Source of the DNA: Saprospiraceae bacterium
GTDB taxonomy: Bacteria > Bacteroidota > Bacteroidia > Chitinophagales > Saprospiraceae
Assembly (NCBI GenBank): GCA_021739645.1
Contig: JAIPBL010000019.1
Location: 16,206 to 80,205 of the forward strand
DNA length: 64,000 bases
Direction: 5' to 3'
The notes under the pieces were generated by a model. It did no database searches. It was not told the DNA's origin and saw nothing but the letters and a program-made list of their open reading frames with translations. The translations under genes were made by a program, and so were the position numbers. Positions 20,201 to 28,249 of this stretch are shown here, one piece after another (positions within the stretch are counted from its first letter, which is position 1; each line of letters opens with the position of its first letter).

Positions 20201-21324
20201 AAGTAAACGCCTCGGGCTGCACCGATACCGTCGTGGTGGCGGTGGTGGAAATACCAACCAGCACGAGTGCCGCACAGTTGACTGCCTGCCCCGGCACGAC
20301 CGTGACCTACGGTGGCGTGACCCTCTCGCCGGGCGACGTGCAGCCGTTTACCCTGATGAACCAGTTCGGCTGCGACTCGGTGGTGACGGTGACGGTGCTT
20401 GCTTTGCAAAGCGACACGACGCAGTTGGCGTTTGAGGTTTGTGAGGGTGAAACGACCAGCTACAATGGCCAGACACTTGCCGCAGGCGACCAGTTTACTT
20501 GGGTTGGAACGAACCAAGCGGGCTGCGACTCAGTGGTTTACGTGAGCGTAACTGGCTTGCCGCCAGTGAGTTTTGCTTTGTCTGCTTCGCAAATTTGCTG
20601 GAACGCCGTGGATGGCAGCATCTCGGTTGGCAATATCAGTGGCAGTACCGGGCCGTACCAGTATTCGTTGAACGGCACGGCTTTTCAGGCAGATACGCTG
20701 TTCGCTGGTTTGCCGCCAGGCGACTACACGGTGTCGGTGCAAGACCAGAACGGCTGTGTTTTTAATGAGAATATCACCATGCCGGTCATCTCACCGATGG
20801 TTACAGAGGCGCAAGATGAGACGCTTGTTTGTGGCGAAACGGTCAAGCTGCGGCCATTGGTCCTCAGTGATTTGCCAGTGATTTGGGAGTGGTCGGACAG
20901 CACGGGCGTGATTTCTACGGCAGCTGAATTGCAGGTCAGCTCGCCCGGCATTTATGTTTTCAATGTGACAAATGACTGCGAAACCTCATCCGGCAACATC
21001 AACGTAGCGGTCGAGCCGCTGAAGCAGGCGAAGTTGATTTACCTGCCCAATTCCTTCTCGCCGAACGACGACGGCATCAATGACTGTTATCAGGGGTATG
21101 TTGACCCGGGAACGGAGCTACTTAGCTATGAGCTGAAAATCTTTGACCGCTGGGGCGACTTGCTTTTCAGGACGGAGGAGATTGATGGCTGCTGGGACGG
21201 CTTGTTCCAAGGCAAGAAGTTGAATCCTTCGGTGATGGTGTACCTCGTGCAGATGCAAGTACGCAACTGCGACGGCGTAGTGGTTGATTTGAAACGGAAG
21301 GGGGATATCCACTTGGTACGGTAA
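14209..21324 (+). CDS. Giant secreted PKD/SprB-repeat protein with T9SS type B (gliding motility-associated) C-terminal domain
   Basis: Signal peptide MKKRLQLFFTLISICFFIQNALAQ; PKD-like YVWDFGNFNTSTQFEPSQTY; C-terminal LPNSFSPNDDGINDCYQGY...LKIFDRWGDLLFRTEE type B CTD. Confidence 0.9.
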   Translation: MKKRLQLFFTLISICFFIQNALAQQGGNIIGPQTLCVGACDTYEVVLFSPNEFIEVVTWGANTGTTVGTGNPISFCPQVTAPGTVVLTAVVIAFGPNGNTITYDMQLPIVITYGLTPVIVPTIASCPQDSSNQSPCEKICAFGTAQYEVTGIPPTTPVTWSVQGAQSFTPNGHIVTVEWGAPGQGQVSVVAGGNPGSNGPFQFFCGQQSISAAPNSTSEIYFSEADGTAPYTVTYTWNGVAQAPFTLQSMPTVMPFASPGTYVFTVTDATGQTDNCTTTVTNSAQDCWVSAYPSNIDHQTDFLACNGAIQLVGVGGFPPYTFQWSNGNTTQNLNDVCCGTYSVTVSDASGCFSSTSIIVACPDSTSTCAGETSLCVEILEEPEANIGSLPPPQPNGTIAICQGQTIYFQNNSLNATSYVWDFGNFNTSTQFEPSQTYDVPGSYIVSLIARNECYCADTSFVEVYVIAADVPEINCTGTICEGETVTYSTDTNCGTYTWALTGSYNILDGGMPTDNFITVEWLAGPQGTISLSVAGCAGTVCTLPNVVPIPIISDNVQIQGPDKVCEGSTEEYYIPDYQGTSINWTVLGSGNITDGQGTERITVNWFGNANQGNPQRVIVEFENCYLGCSGKDTLDVNIVPGFYATGPIEVCASSSGTYQSRNTVTNALIPANWQVINSLGAVVWSSPAATNTANIPFNFPAGAYTVRATAANASSYCNNGYNIYIKLVAPPPAPTAITGEDEICPGLTYSYEGVGLATTDFTWTFTGGAPANFGGNPANVTWNAAGPYAISVVQTATTGLACTSLPASLTVNPIPAFSVTGDSQVCREQSGTYSVPFFENIDYQWVISPAAAGTVVSGANTEQVEVLWHTDGPATVGVTVCGATENYNVTVLPLPEPVAQTPANLCQGETAVIQTTVGYASYVWNNASGAQISTLTTPSLGAGNYEVEVTDANGCVGDTIFEIIELAGPNISISTPAYYALCSGGPAAVLHATESSPAYSYQWQRNGVNVGTNSPLYSTNQPGDYQVIATNVAGCTAISNLLVLVDCAAIGGTCVGGQCFGGAGGGPPVPGCTPAGTVDFSMGTSPDCNAPSFTNLSTNFVPGSFTWYFGDGTTSTLDNPPPHTYPNVGYYTVVLIGEVNGVTPGTSCAVGTYHDVLIPVEADFAYSSACPGAPVQFTDLSVFLSPYDIIAWSWDFGDPSSGGANTSASQNPMHTFASPGTYNVELTISSSAFGGCTVTFVKPVTVFMPPAVSFALPSATCENTSLPFDAVVGSGVASVYWDFGDPTSGDGNTSEQFNSFHEFDAPGNYTIQLTALSIEGCLNTFTDNMTITPNTLSGNITMAPPSPLCEGETTTLTSPAGGVSWIWSNSDILDNITVSESGVYTVTLTDATGCTYAPPPASVVVFGEPNGIIKAVEYNEFGQPVAFYENNHSVCEGEDVFLIIQGSSNNSYQWSNGSTDDQLEFSEDKGNLLPVGDHDFTVTVTDMTTGCTATEGPFTVTVNPVPTVAITSSPSGFICENTSATLSVTSPNATYNYQWNTGETGNSITVVAGGTYFATAINQFGCKSQSNEVDIHNAPDIDLVPSGCHSRCEPDTMCLPLIPDIASYQWLWNGSPMAAPNGTMANPIFDQSGEYAVVLTDIYGCTSTSEVLTLDLFAGFGDITGDVYFDVNGNGVIDAGDTLVSGINIFLNNGTMNVDTVTSSLATGYNFVNILAANYGLILDTLNLPADWEAVLVSTTVTLSGCDVEEQFDWLLFSSCPTSTASVQLFACPGGVADYNGNFIAEGTSQDFTLVNYLGCDSIVTVFVNPLTTSTGAEAFDACPGTSINYNGTDVAAGTSMDFTLVNYLGCDSIVTVTVNPLPAPTSSVALTACTGSFAEYNGTPLQPGADTLFLFPSVLGCDSVVNVTVTELTASTGSESLSACPGTSANYNGTDILAGASQDFTLMNWLGCDSVVTVTVTPLPTSTLIVDGVACSGTFFDYNGTPVAAGTTETFYEVNASGCTDTVVVAVVEIPTSTSAAQLTACPGTTVTYGGVTLSPGDVQPFTLMNQFGCDSVVTVTVLALQSDTTQLAFEVCEGETTSYNGQTLAAGDQFTWVGTNQAGCDSVVYVSVTGLPPVSFALSASQICWNAVDGSISVGNISGSTGPYQYSLNGTAFQADTLFAGLPPGDYTVSVQDQNGCVFNENITMPVISPMVTEAQDETLVCGETVKLRPLVLSDLPVIWEWSDSTGVISTAAELQVSSPGIYVFNVTNDCETSSGNINVAVEPLKQAKLIYLPNSFSPNDDGINDCYQGYVDPGTELLSYELKIFDRWGDLLFRTEEIDGCWDGLFQGKKLNPSVMVYLVQMQVRNCDGVVVDLKRKGDIHLVR
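19490..20566 (+). repeat. Seven tandem ~50-aa repeats (ACPGT..YNG...GCDSVVTVTV) within the giant protein
   Basis: Aligned by eye from the ORF translation: repeated C-P-G-T ... Y-N-G-T ... A-G ... GCDS(I/V)VTVTV units. Confidence 0.85.
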
Positions 21325-21358
21325 GGGGATTTACGATTTACGATTTTGGATTTACGAT

Positions 21359-21396
21359 TGGGGGCAGTGCGTTGATTTTCAATGCACTGCCCCTTG
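21359..21396 (+). terminator. Intrinsic terminator-like hairpin after giant type B cargo gene
   Basis: ggggcagtgcgttgattttcaatgcactgccccttgtt: GGGGCAGTGC / GCACTGCCCC stem. Confidence 0.7.
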
Positions 21397-21573
21397 TTAA
21401 TTACCATTCATTCTTACCCAGAAGCCGCTTTTGTGCTGAGACCTGTTTTTTACTTGCCTATGTTTACCTGCGTTTATTTTTTCACCTAAATACTAGTAGA
21501 GAGCACCTTTCGTATTTTGAGAAGCTAAAAATGAAGCTGGCTTGTTGATGTTGCCATGTGAAATTTTGACGAA

Positions 21574-24408
21574 ATGATTCGGAACAACCTGCTTACCCTA
21601 TTGTTGACAGCTTCGCTATTGGTATGGATTACTGATGGACGATGCCAACAAGTATTTGAGATAAAAGGGATTGGGCAAGCGTGGATGTTGAACGAGCACT
21701 TGGAGGTGTTAGAGACAACGGACGATTCGATTGACTTGGATGACGTATTGAGTCCTCTTTTTGCTGAAAAATTCCTTCCCTACGCCCAATTCATCCAGCC
21801 GTACCTACCCAGTGCCTCGCCGGAGCAACGGCTACTTAACCCTGAAAAAATATACTGGTGGCGAATCAAGCTCCAAAACCGCCTCGGCAACCCCATTCTC
21901 CATTGGGTATTGCACACGGGCCGCAGCAATTTCACCACCGTTTATAAATTGGACAGCGCCGGGAAGGTGGACACGAGCTTCACTGGTTTTTTGACACCTG
22001 CTTTTAAGAAGGACTTCCAAAATGGCAACCGGCAGGACGAAAGGGTGGCCTTCGACCTGCCTGCTGACAGCACCATTACTTTGTACTGCAAGGTCAAAGT
22101 CATCAACAACAAGCCACCGTACATCCACACAAGGATAACCTCAACTGATTTTTTCCAAACTTGGGACTACGTCCTGAAAAGCAGGGGGGACTGGGCATTC
22201 CTCGGTTTTTTGATGTCGTATATCCTCCTCAATTTGCTGCTTTACTTCTCCACGCTCGACCGGGTTTTTCTGTGGCATGCGCTTTTCCAAACGGGCATTT
22301 TTATTTACCTGCTTGAGTTCTTCAATATCATGCCCGACTTCCCCCACCTTCGGGACTATCCTCACCTGCTCCAATACATCGTCTATGCGGCGCTTTGTCT
22401 CATGGACGTGGCCTGTTTCCAGTTTATGCGATACTATATGGTGATGAAAAAATCAAAGCCGGTTTGGGACCGTCGTTTTCGATTTATCGTATGGTTCCGG
22501 CTGGGATTTGCGGCCATTGTAATTTCGCTCTACGCAGGTACGATGAACGTCAAGTTGACCGACAACATCACGGCGCTGTTCCTGGTGCTGGAATATATTA
22601 TCGCCATCATCAGCCTTCGGCTGATTTTTGGCAAATCGGACAGGCGTGGTTTCTTTCTTATTGCTGGAATGGCGTTCTTCGTAACGGGTGTGGTGCTGAA
22701 TGCCATTTACGTGATAAAAGGCGTAGGGCTTCGGTTTTCTTTTACCCAAATTGGCGTCATTGGCGAGGTGGGGCTCTTCACACTGGGACTTGGTTTTCGG
22801 ATGACATTTTTGCACATAGAAAAGCGCAAGGCGCTGACATTCAAGAGTTTGGATGAATTCAAGTCGAAATTTTACACCAATATCACCCATGAATTCCGAA
22901 CCCCGCTCACGGTTATTTTGGGCATGGCGGAGCAATTGGGAACTGCCAAATTGGAGACCGTTGGCAGCCAAAAAAACAAGGTAGAACTCATTCGTCGCAA
23001 CGGCGAACAACTGCTCCGCCTCATCAACCAACTGCTCGATTTGTCAAAAGCCCAGTCCGGCAAACTGTCCCTGAACATGCAGCAGGCCGATGCTGCCGAC
23101 TACCTTCGCTACCTCGTGGATTCATTCAATTCCTTTGCCACTTCAAAGGATATCCGGCTGCGTTTTCTTAGTGAAATTGACCATTTGAACATGGACTTCG
23201 ATGCGGAAAAACTGCAGGATGTGATGACCAACCTGCTTTCCAACGCCATCAAGTTTACGCCGCCGGGTGGAGAAATCAATGTGAGGCTCAGTCGGGCTAC
23301 GGGGAATTTTTTGACCATAAAAATTCAGGACGATGGAGCGGGAATTTCCGCAGAAGCACTGCCGCACATCTTCGATAGGTTCTTCACCGCAAAGGACGCA
23401 GGCAACCCCGCTGGCGGCTCCGGCATCGGGCTGGCGCTCACGAAAGAACTGGTCGAGATTATGTCTGGTACCATTGCCGCCGAAAGTGAAATGGAAGTAG
23501 GCTCCACATTCACCATCCGCCTACCCATCACCAACCAGGCACAGCCTTCCGAAAGCCCTAACATGCCAAACCCACTGGCAGAACCCGTCGCCAGCCAGTT
23601 TTTTATGCCGGTAGAACAGTCCAATATTCGAGTATCTGGAGAGGAGGACGAGAAGCCGATTTGCCTCGTCATTGATGACAGCGCCGACATCGTCCGGTAC
23701 CTCCAAATGCTGCTCGAACCGACTTATGTGGTGGCGGTGGCATACGACGGCAAACGTGGGATAGAAAAAGCGCTGGAACTGCTTCCCGACGTCATCATCT
23801 CCGACGTGATGATGCCGGAAAAAGATGGGCTGGAGGTCTGCGATTTTCTGAAAAACGACGAGCGAACCAGCCATATTCCCATCATTTTGCTCACCGCAAA
23901 AGCCACCGTGGCCGACCGCATCGAGGGTCTCCGGCGGGGCGCAGATGCTTACCTACAAAAGCCATTCAACCAAGAAGAACTTTTTATTCAGTTGAAAAAA
24001 TCGGTGGAGCTACGCCGGAGGCTGATCAGCTATTTTTCAAAAATGCCCAACTTGAGTAGCGGTGAATCTGCCCCTGAGCTTGATATTGAAATAGAGGATG
24101 CATTCTTGAAAAAGGCAAGGATGGCCGTTGAAAAAGACTTTGCAAACGAGGATTTTGACATTCATCGGCTGTGCAGGGCGCTGACCATGAGCCGGGCACA
24201 GTTGCACCGCAAGCTCACGGCGCTCACGGGCATGTCCGCCACGCATTTTATCCGCTCCATCCGCCTGCAACGGGCGAAGGAACTGCTCGAAACGACGAGC
24301 CTCACCGTCTCCGAAATTGCTTACGAAGTGGGTTTCCGTGACCCCAATTATTTTTCAAGAACCTTCACCGAAGAATTCGGCACTCCGCCGAGTGAGACAC
24401 GTAAGTGA
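21574..24408 (+). CDS. Hybrid sensor: 7TM-DISM sensor, histidine kinase, receiver and AraC-type HTH output
   Basis: Seven hydrophobic segments; FYTNITHEFRTPLTVILGMAEQL H-box; GIGLALTKELVEIM; ICLVIDDSADIVRYLQ..DVIISDVMMPEKDG receiver; AraC HTH LTVSEIAYEVGFRDPNYFSRTFTEEFGTPPSE. Confidence 0.92.
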   Translation: MIRNNLLTLLLTASLLVWITDGRCQQVFEIKGIGQAWMLNEHLEVLETTDDSIDLDDVLSPLFAEKFLPYAQFIQPYLPSASPEQRLLNPEKIYWWRIKLQNRLGNPILHWVLHTGRSNFTTVYKLDSAGKVDTSFTGFLTPAFKKDFQNGNRQDERVAFDLPADSTITLYCKVKVINNKPPYIHTRITSTDFFQTWDYVLKSRGDWAFLGFLMSYILLNLLLYFSTLDRVFLWHALFQTGIFIYLLEFFNIMPDFPHLRDYPHLLQYIVYAALCLMDVACFQFMRYYMVMKKSKPVWDRRFRFIVWFRLGFAAIVISLYAGTMNVKLTDNITALFLVLEYIIAIISLRLIFGKSDRRGFFLIAGMAFFVTGVVLNAIYVIKGVGLRFSFTQIGVIGEVGLFTLGLGFRMTFLHIEKRKALTFKSLDEFKSKFYTNITHEFRTPLTVILGMAEQLGTAKLETVGSQKNKVELIRRNGEQLLRLINQLLDLSKAQSGKLSLNMQQADAADYLRYLVDSFNSFATSKDIRLRFLSEIDHLNMDFDAEKLQDVMTNLLSNAIKFTPPGGEINVRLSRATGNFLTIKIQDDGAGISAEALPHIFDRFFTAKDAGNPAGGSGIGLALTKELVEIMSGTIAAESEMEVGSTFTIRLPITNQAQPSESPNMPNPLAEPVASQFFMPVEQSNIRVSGEEDEKPICLVIDDSADIVRYLQMLLEPTYVVAVAYDGKRGIEKALELLPDVIISDVMMPEKDGLEVCDFLKNDERTSHIPIILLTAKATVADRIEGLRRGADAYLQKPFNQEELFIQLKKSVELRRRLISYFSKMPNLSSGESAPELDIEIEDAFLKKARMAVEKDFANEDFDIHRLCRALTMSRAQLHRKLTALTGMSATHFIRSIRLQRAKELLETTSLTVSEIAYEVGFRDPNYFSRTFTEEFGTPPSETRK

Positions 24409-24748
24409 TTGATTTTCAGAAACTTGACCCTGTTTTTTTAGCCTATCTACAACAATAGTCCAGAAGTTTTCCTATTGCCCGCAACCATGCTCCATGCCTT
24501 TGAAACAATGGTGCGTGGTGTTCGGCGTGGGTTGCCCTCACCTTTGGCTTATCAACCAATACGATGGTTGGCGCATGATTGGAACGGTAAATTCAACACT
24601 GCATAGAACCGTTCAGGCGACCCTTAAAAACTTACCAAACTAAAAATTTCAACCCCTCACCGCTTATCCGACCCGTCGGGAGCCTGGCCATCTTTTGCCT
24701 GTCGGTGAGCATCGGGACTATTTTTTAACTACTTAAACTATTTGTGCT

Positions 24749-25099
24749 ATGACCAAGATGATTGTTTTTTTGATGCTTGCCACAGCCCCATTTGCGCTGT
24801 GTTTTACCAAGGCCGCTGAGGGTGGCCAAACCTGCCCGGAACCCGCCAACCTGACCATCCCCTCAAAATCGAGTGGCAGTATTGCCTTCGATTGGAGCGA
24901 TTGCACGGGGGGCTGCAACCAGTACCTGGTGAAATACTGCCGGGTGGGCGATGACTTCCAGAGCCAGTTATTTACCGCTGTCCGTTCCGAGATTTCGTTC
25001 AGTGGATTGCCAGCGGGCACTTACGATTTCTCGTTTGCGACCGGTTGCGGTTCTGCTGCGAGTGGCTGGATTGTCATTGAGGATTCTATTTCCAATTGA
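24749..25099 (+). CDS. Small secreted FN3-like hypothetical protein
   Basis: Signal-like N-terminus; CPEPANLTIPSKSSGSIAFDWSDCTGGCNQYLVKYCRVGDD...SFSGLPAGTYDFSF resembles a fibronectin III fold. Confidence 0.6.
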   Translation: MTKMIVFLMLATAPFALCFTKAAEGGQTCPEPANLTIPSKSSGSIAFDWSDCTGGCNQYLVKYCRVGDDFQSQLFTAVRSEISFSGLPAGTYDFSFATGCGSAASGWIVIEDSISN

Positions 25100-25105
25100 T
25101 TAGTG

Positions 25106-25132
25106 GGTGGGCTGTCAAGCCGACAGCCCACC
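25106..25132. terminator. Terminator hairpin between convergent genes
   Basis: GGTGGGCTGTC aagcc GACAGCCCACC followed by TTTTATTT on + strand; overlaps 3' end of the minus-strand gene. Confidence 0.8.
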
Positions 25133-26578
25133 TTTTATTTCGCCCGTTTTTTCCAATATCCACTGCTTGCCCTGTATAAACTCCTCCTGGTTGATTTGTT
25201 CCTCGAAATTTTCCAACCATTTCTCTTCCCATTTTTTTTCAATCCTATTTTTCATTAAAGTTGTGGTGTACTTCACAAAGTTCAAGTAGGCCGTTTTCCG
25301 GCCTTCGGAAAGCAGTTTGTCACGATGGATATATTTCCTAAAAGCTTCGCCAAAATCCAACAGAAACAAGAGGTAGGAATCATCGTTTTTGCAGGCTTCA
25401 AAATAGGCTTCCATAAGGAGAATCTTTCCTTCCAAGGCAAAACGGTGGTTTGTAAACTTGTGCGTGGAAAGCAAGATGATGGATTTCTCGAAATCATGCT
25501 GTTTAAATAAAGTATGTGCAGTGGCCCATATCCTTCCATCTTCCCGCATTTCATGTGCCAGCTTGTCCGAATATTCATTGACAAACCTTTTTGTGAAATC
25601 GAACTGCTGAAGGCTGTTGCCAGTGGTCACGATATTGGAAAATGTTGTTTCTGACAACCTTCCATAATTGATGAGCAATCCTTCCTTTATACCCATTTGG
25701 TACAGTTCCAGTAATTCGCCCATAATTTGAACAAAACCTTTTATCCACAATGAAATGGCAGCGTTTATCAGGTAGTACAGCAAGAGTTTTTTGTCCTTTT
25801 CGGACATGTATTCAAACTTGGCAAATACCGCTGTTTTTAAATGGAGATATCCTTCCATGGAGGGGGACTTGGTCAAGTCCAGCCGTTTTTTATAAATCCT
25901 CAGCGCCGGGATGTCAAGGTGTTGCGTCTGTTGCTCCAATTGCGGGATGTTCCAAGTCGGTGGAGCGCCTTCTGGCAAAATCAGTTGCCGCTCGTTCAGT
26001 TCGGTGACGCACCGCCATTTATGCAGGCCGTAAAAGCAGTCGAGGTAGCGGTCGGCAGCCAGCAGCAATGCCTGGCTTGATTTAAGTTTGGTTGATTGAG
26101 GCCGCTCATAAAGTTCGGCATGGAGTTGTCCCAGAAGAAGGAAGTCTTCGGTTTCCTTTGCTTTTTTTGCCTCCAGTTTGTTGATGATTTCACCTACCTG
26201 TTTTTCGTGCCAATCGCCCTCGTGCCTTTCGAGGTATTCCTTCCCCAGTAGCTGTGCGGAAAGTATGTCATCGCTTTCCAATCGTTGGTGTACCAGGAAT
26301 TGCTCCACCTGCTTGCACAAGGCCGCCATGAGGTTGCGCATCCATTTGTCATCAAAGACCTTATCGGGATAAAGTTTTTTGAACAACTGCGCTTTGTCCA
26401 TCGACTTTGCGCCAAAATCGGGGTGCTGCTTCTGCAGGATATTGTACAGTGATACCAGCTTTTTGTTGGTGTTGGCCCAGGGCGATTGTAGCCACAGGCC
26501 CAAGGATTTGAATTCTTCTGGGGTCAGAATGGCCAGCATCCGGGCCATTTTTGTGGATTGAAGGCTTGTTTCTTTCAT
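25115..26578 (-). CDS. Hypothetical protein (alpha-helical, about 487 aa)
   Basis: Long ORF with good coding character; start set at MKETSLQSTKMARMLAILTPEEF. Confidence 0.65.
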   Translation of the reverse strand: MKETSLQSTKMARMLAILTPEEFKSLGLWLQSPWANTNKKLVSLYNILQKQHPDFGAKSMDKAQLFKKLYPDKVFDDKWMRNLMAALCKQVEQFLVHQRLESDDILSAQLLGKEYLERHEGDWHEKQVGEIINKLEAKKAKETEDFLLLGQLHAELYERPQSTKLKSSQALLLAADRYLDCFYGLHKWRCVTELNERQLILPEGAPPTWNIPQLEQQTQHLDIPALRIYKKRLDLTKSPSMEGYLHLKTAVFAKFEYMSEKDKKLLLYYLINAAISLWIKGFVQIMGELLELYQMGIKEGLLINYGRLSETTFSNIVTTGNSLQQFDFTKRFVNEYSDKLAHEMREDGRIWATAHTLFKQHDFEKSIILLSTHKFTNHRFALEGKILLMEAYFEACKNDDSYLLFLLDFGEAFRKYIHRDKLLSEGRKTAYLNFVKYTTTLMKNRIEKKWEEKWLENFEEQINQEEFIQGKQWILEKTGEIKGGLSA

Positions 26579-26770
26579 GGCGTTATTATTTTCATAAACC
26601 ACAGTTAGACAGGCTTTTAGGAAAAATAGGCCGCACAATGTACCGCTTATTTTTGTGGCAAACTGGATTATTTGTCTTTGGTGGGTGAGGGGCTTGCCTG
26701 TAGGTTTGTTTTAATAATAGTCACCAGATAATTAACCATGCTTTGGTGAGCAATATTAATCTACCACCAC

Positions 26771-27580
26771 ATGAAAATCCATGGAAAAACCGCAATCATT
26801 ACTGGCTCTACAATGGGAATCGGTAAATCCATCGCCCACCATTTGGCGATGGAAGGCGCCAGCGTAATCATCAATGGCCGGAATGCGGATAGATTGGGAG
26901 CTACTTTGTCAGAATTTAAACACGCTGGATATGCTGTTTCCGCTTTTAATGGCGATGTATCGAACCCGGCTGATTGCAAAAAACTTGTGGCTTATGCCAA
27001 AGCAGAATATGGTGGGGTTGACATCCTCGTGAACAACGTGGGCGTGGCCTCTAGGGGGGCATTTGAAAGTACCAACCACGAGGTTTTTCAACACGTACTG
27101 AACAGCAATGTTTTAGGAACAATATACCCCACTTTGGAAGCAATGCCGCTCTTAAAAACCAGCAAGGGCAGTGTCGTTTTCATCTCCTCACTTGCTGGTC
27201 TCAGGGGCATACCCAATATAGCGCCGTACTGTATGTCGAAAATGGCGCTGACTTCTCTGGCTGAGTCACTTAGGATAGAAACCGCAAGTTTTGGTGTCCA
27301 TGTGGGCATCGTTTACGTGGGTATGACGAAGAACCACCCTGAAAAAAGAGTGCTCCATGCCGATGGCACCTGGGCCACCCTTCAGGAGCGTGGAAATAGG
27401 TTTGTTGACCTTCCTGCCGATACGGCACGTTCGGTACTTGCAGCCATAAAGAATCGGAGTTTCAAGAATACTGTGGGCCTGAAGGGCAAAGCATATTATT
27501 GGCTGCAAATGCTGGCCCCGTGGGTCGTGGATTTTTCCTTCAAAAACGGAATGAAAACATTGGGGGAGGCTCAGCAATGA
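26771..27580 (+). CDS. SDR family oxidoreductase
   Basis: ITGSTMGIGKSIAHHLA, NNVGVASRG, YCMSKMALTSL motifs. Confidence 0.9.
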   Translation: MKIHGKTAIITGSTMGIGKSIAHHLAMEGASVIINGRNADRLGATLSEFKHAGYAVSAFNGDVSNPADCKKLVAYAKAEYGGVDILVNNVGVASRGAFESTNHEVFQHVLNSNVLGTIYPTLEAMPLLKTSKGSVVFISSLAGLRGIPNIAPYCMSKMALTSLAESLRIETASFGVHVGIVYVGMTKNHPEKRVLHADGTWATLQERGNRFVDLPADTARSVLAAIKNRSFKNTVGLKGKAYYWLQMLAPWVVDFSFKNGMKTLGEAQQ

Positions 27581-28200
27581 GCTTCCCCCCAACCCTAAAT
27601 CAAATTGATATGTGGAGTCCTATATTATTTCCATGTTTTATGCTGCTGCCATTCATTGGCTCAAAGCCTGCTACTGCCATTCGGTTTAATATACTGCACA
27701 ATGGCGATTCTGTTGGGGAGTTAACTGCCCTGAAGGTCATTGACGGCAAGCAAACCACTTATTATAATAACATGGACATTAAGGTGAAAGTATTAGCCAC
27801 GATACGTATGAACTTCGATGTCCAGTCCACTTATATAAACCAGGAGCTGGAATACTCCAAAGTGGATATTACCCTGAACGGCAGGCCTTATGTTACAAAC
27901 ACTACCAAAAGGGTGGGCAATAAATACCAATTCTGCAAGGATGGTAAACTGAAAACCACCTTCGATGGCCCCATTCAATACTCAGCGGCTATGATGATTT
28001 TCGGAGAACCAATCGGCTATAGTTCGGCTTATTCGGAAGAATATGGAGGTTTTCATACGATTAAAAAATCAACGACCAATGTGTATGAAAAACAGAATTC
28101 AAGGGGGCGAAAATCCATTTATTATTATCAAAATCAAGTGCTGAAAAGCATGGACGTGGATGTTGGTTTAGCAACTGTTGATATGGTGTTGAAGGAATGA
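27577..28200 (+). CDS. DUF6134-like hypothetical protein
   Basis: ATGA overlap with upstream stop; IRFNILHNGDSVGELTALK...YVTNTTKRVGNKYQFCKDGKLKTTFDGPIQYSAAMMIFGEP pattern. Confidence 0.6.
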   Translation: MSFPPTLNQIDMWSPILFPCFMLLPFIGSKPATAIRFNILHNGDSVGELTALKVIDGKQTTYYNNMDIKVKVLATIRMNFDVQSTYINQELEYSKVDITLNGRPYVTNTTKRVGNKYQFCKDGKLKTTFDGPIQYSAAMMIFGEPIGYSSAYSEEYGGFHTIKKSTTNVYEKQNSRGRKSIYYYQNQVLKSMDVDVGLATVDMVLKE

Positions 28201-28249
28201 ATGCCACGCTGGACTTGTGCATATATTTTTCACTTAAAAATCAGATTAA

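Noticed and set aside
19255-20517. 420-aa minus-strand ORF with repetitive HRHHRVAAE pattern
   Set aside because: Antisense shadow of the tandem repeats in the 14209-21324 gene; repetitive only because the sense strand is.
19490-20566. Possible CRISPR-like or satellite repeat array
   Set aside because: Repeat period is a codon multiple and the units encode a conserved protein motif in one open frame; no invariant repeat with unique spacers.
24410-24748. Possible decayed gene or ncRNA in the spacer before the small FN3-like gene
   Set aside because: No frame, repeat or stable hairpin could be supported by eye.
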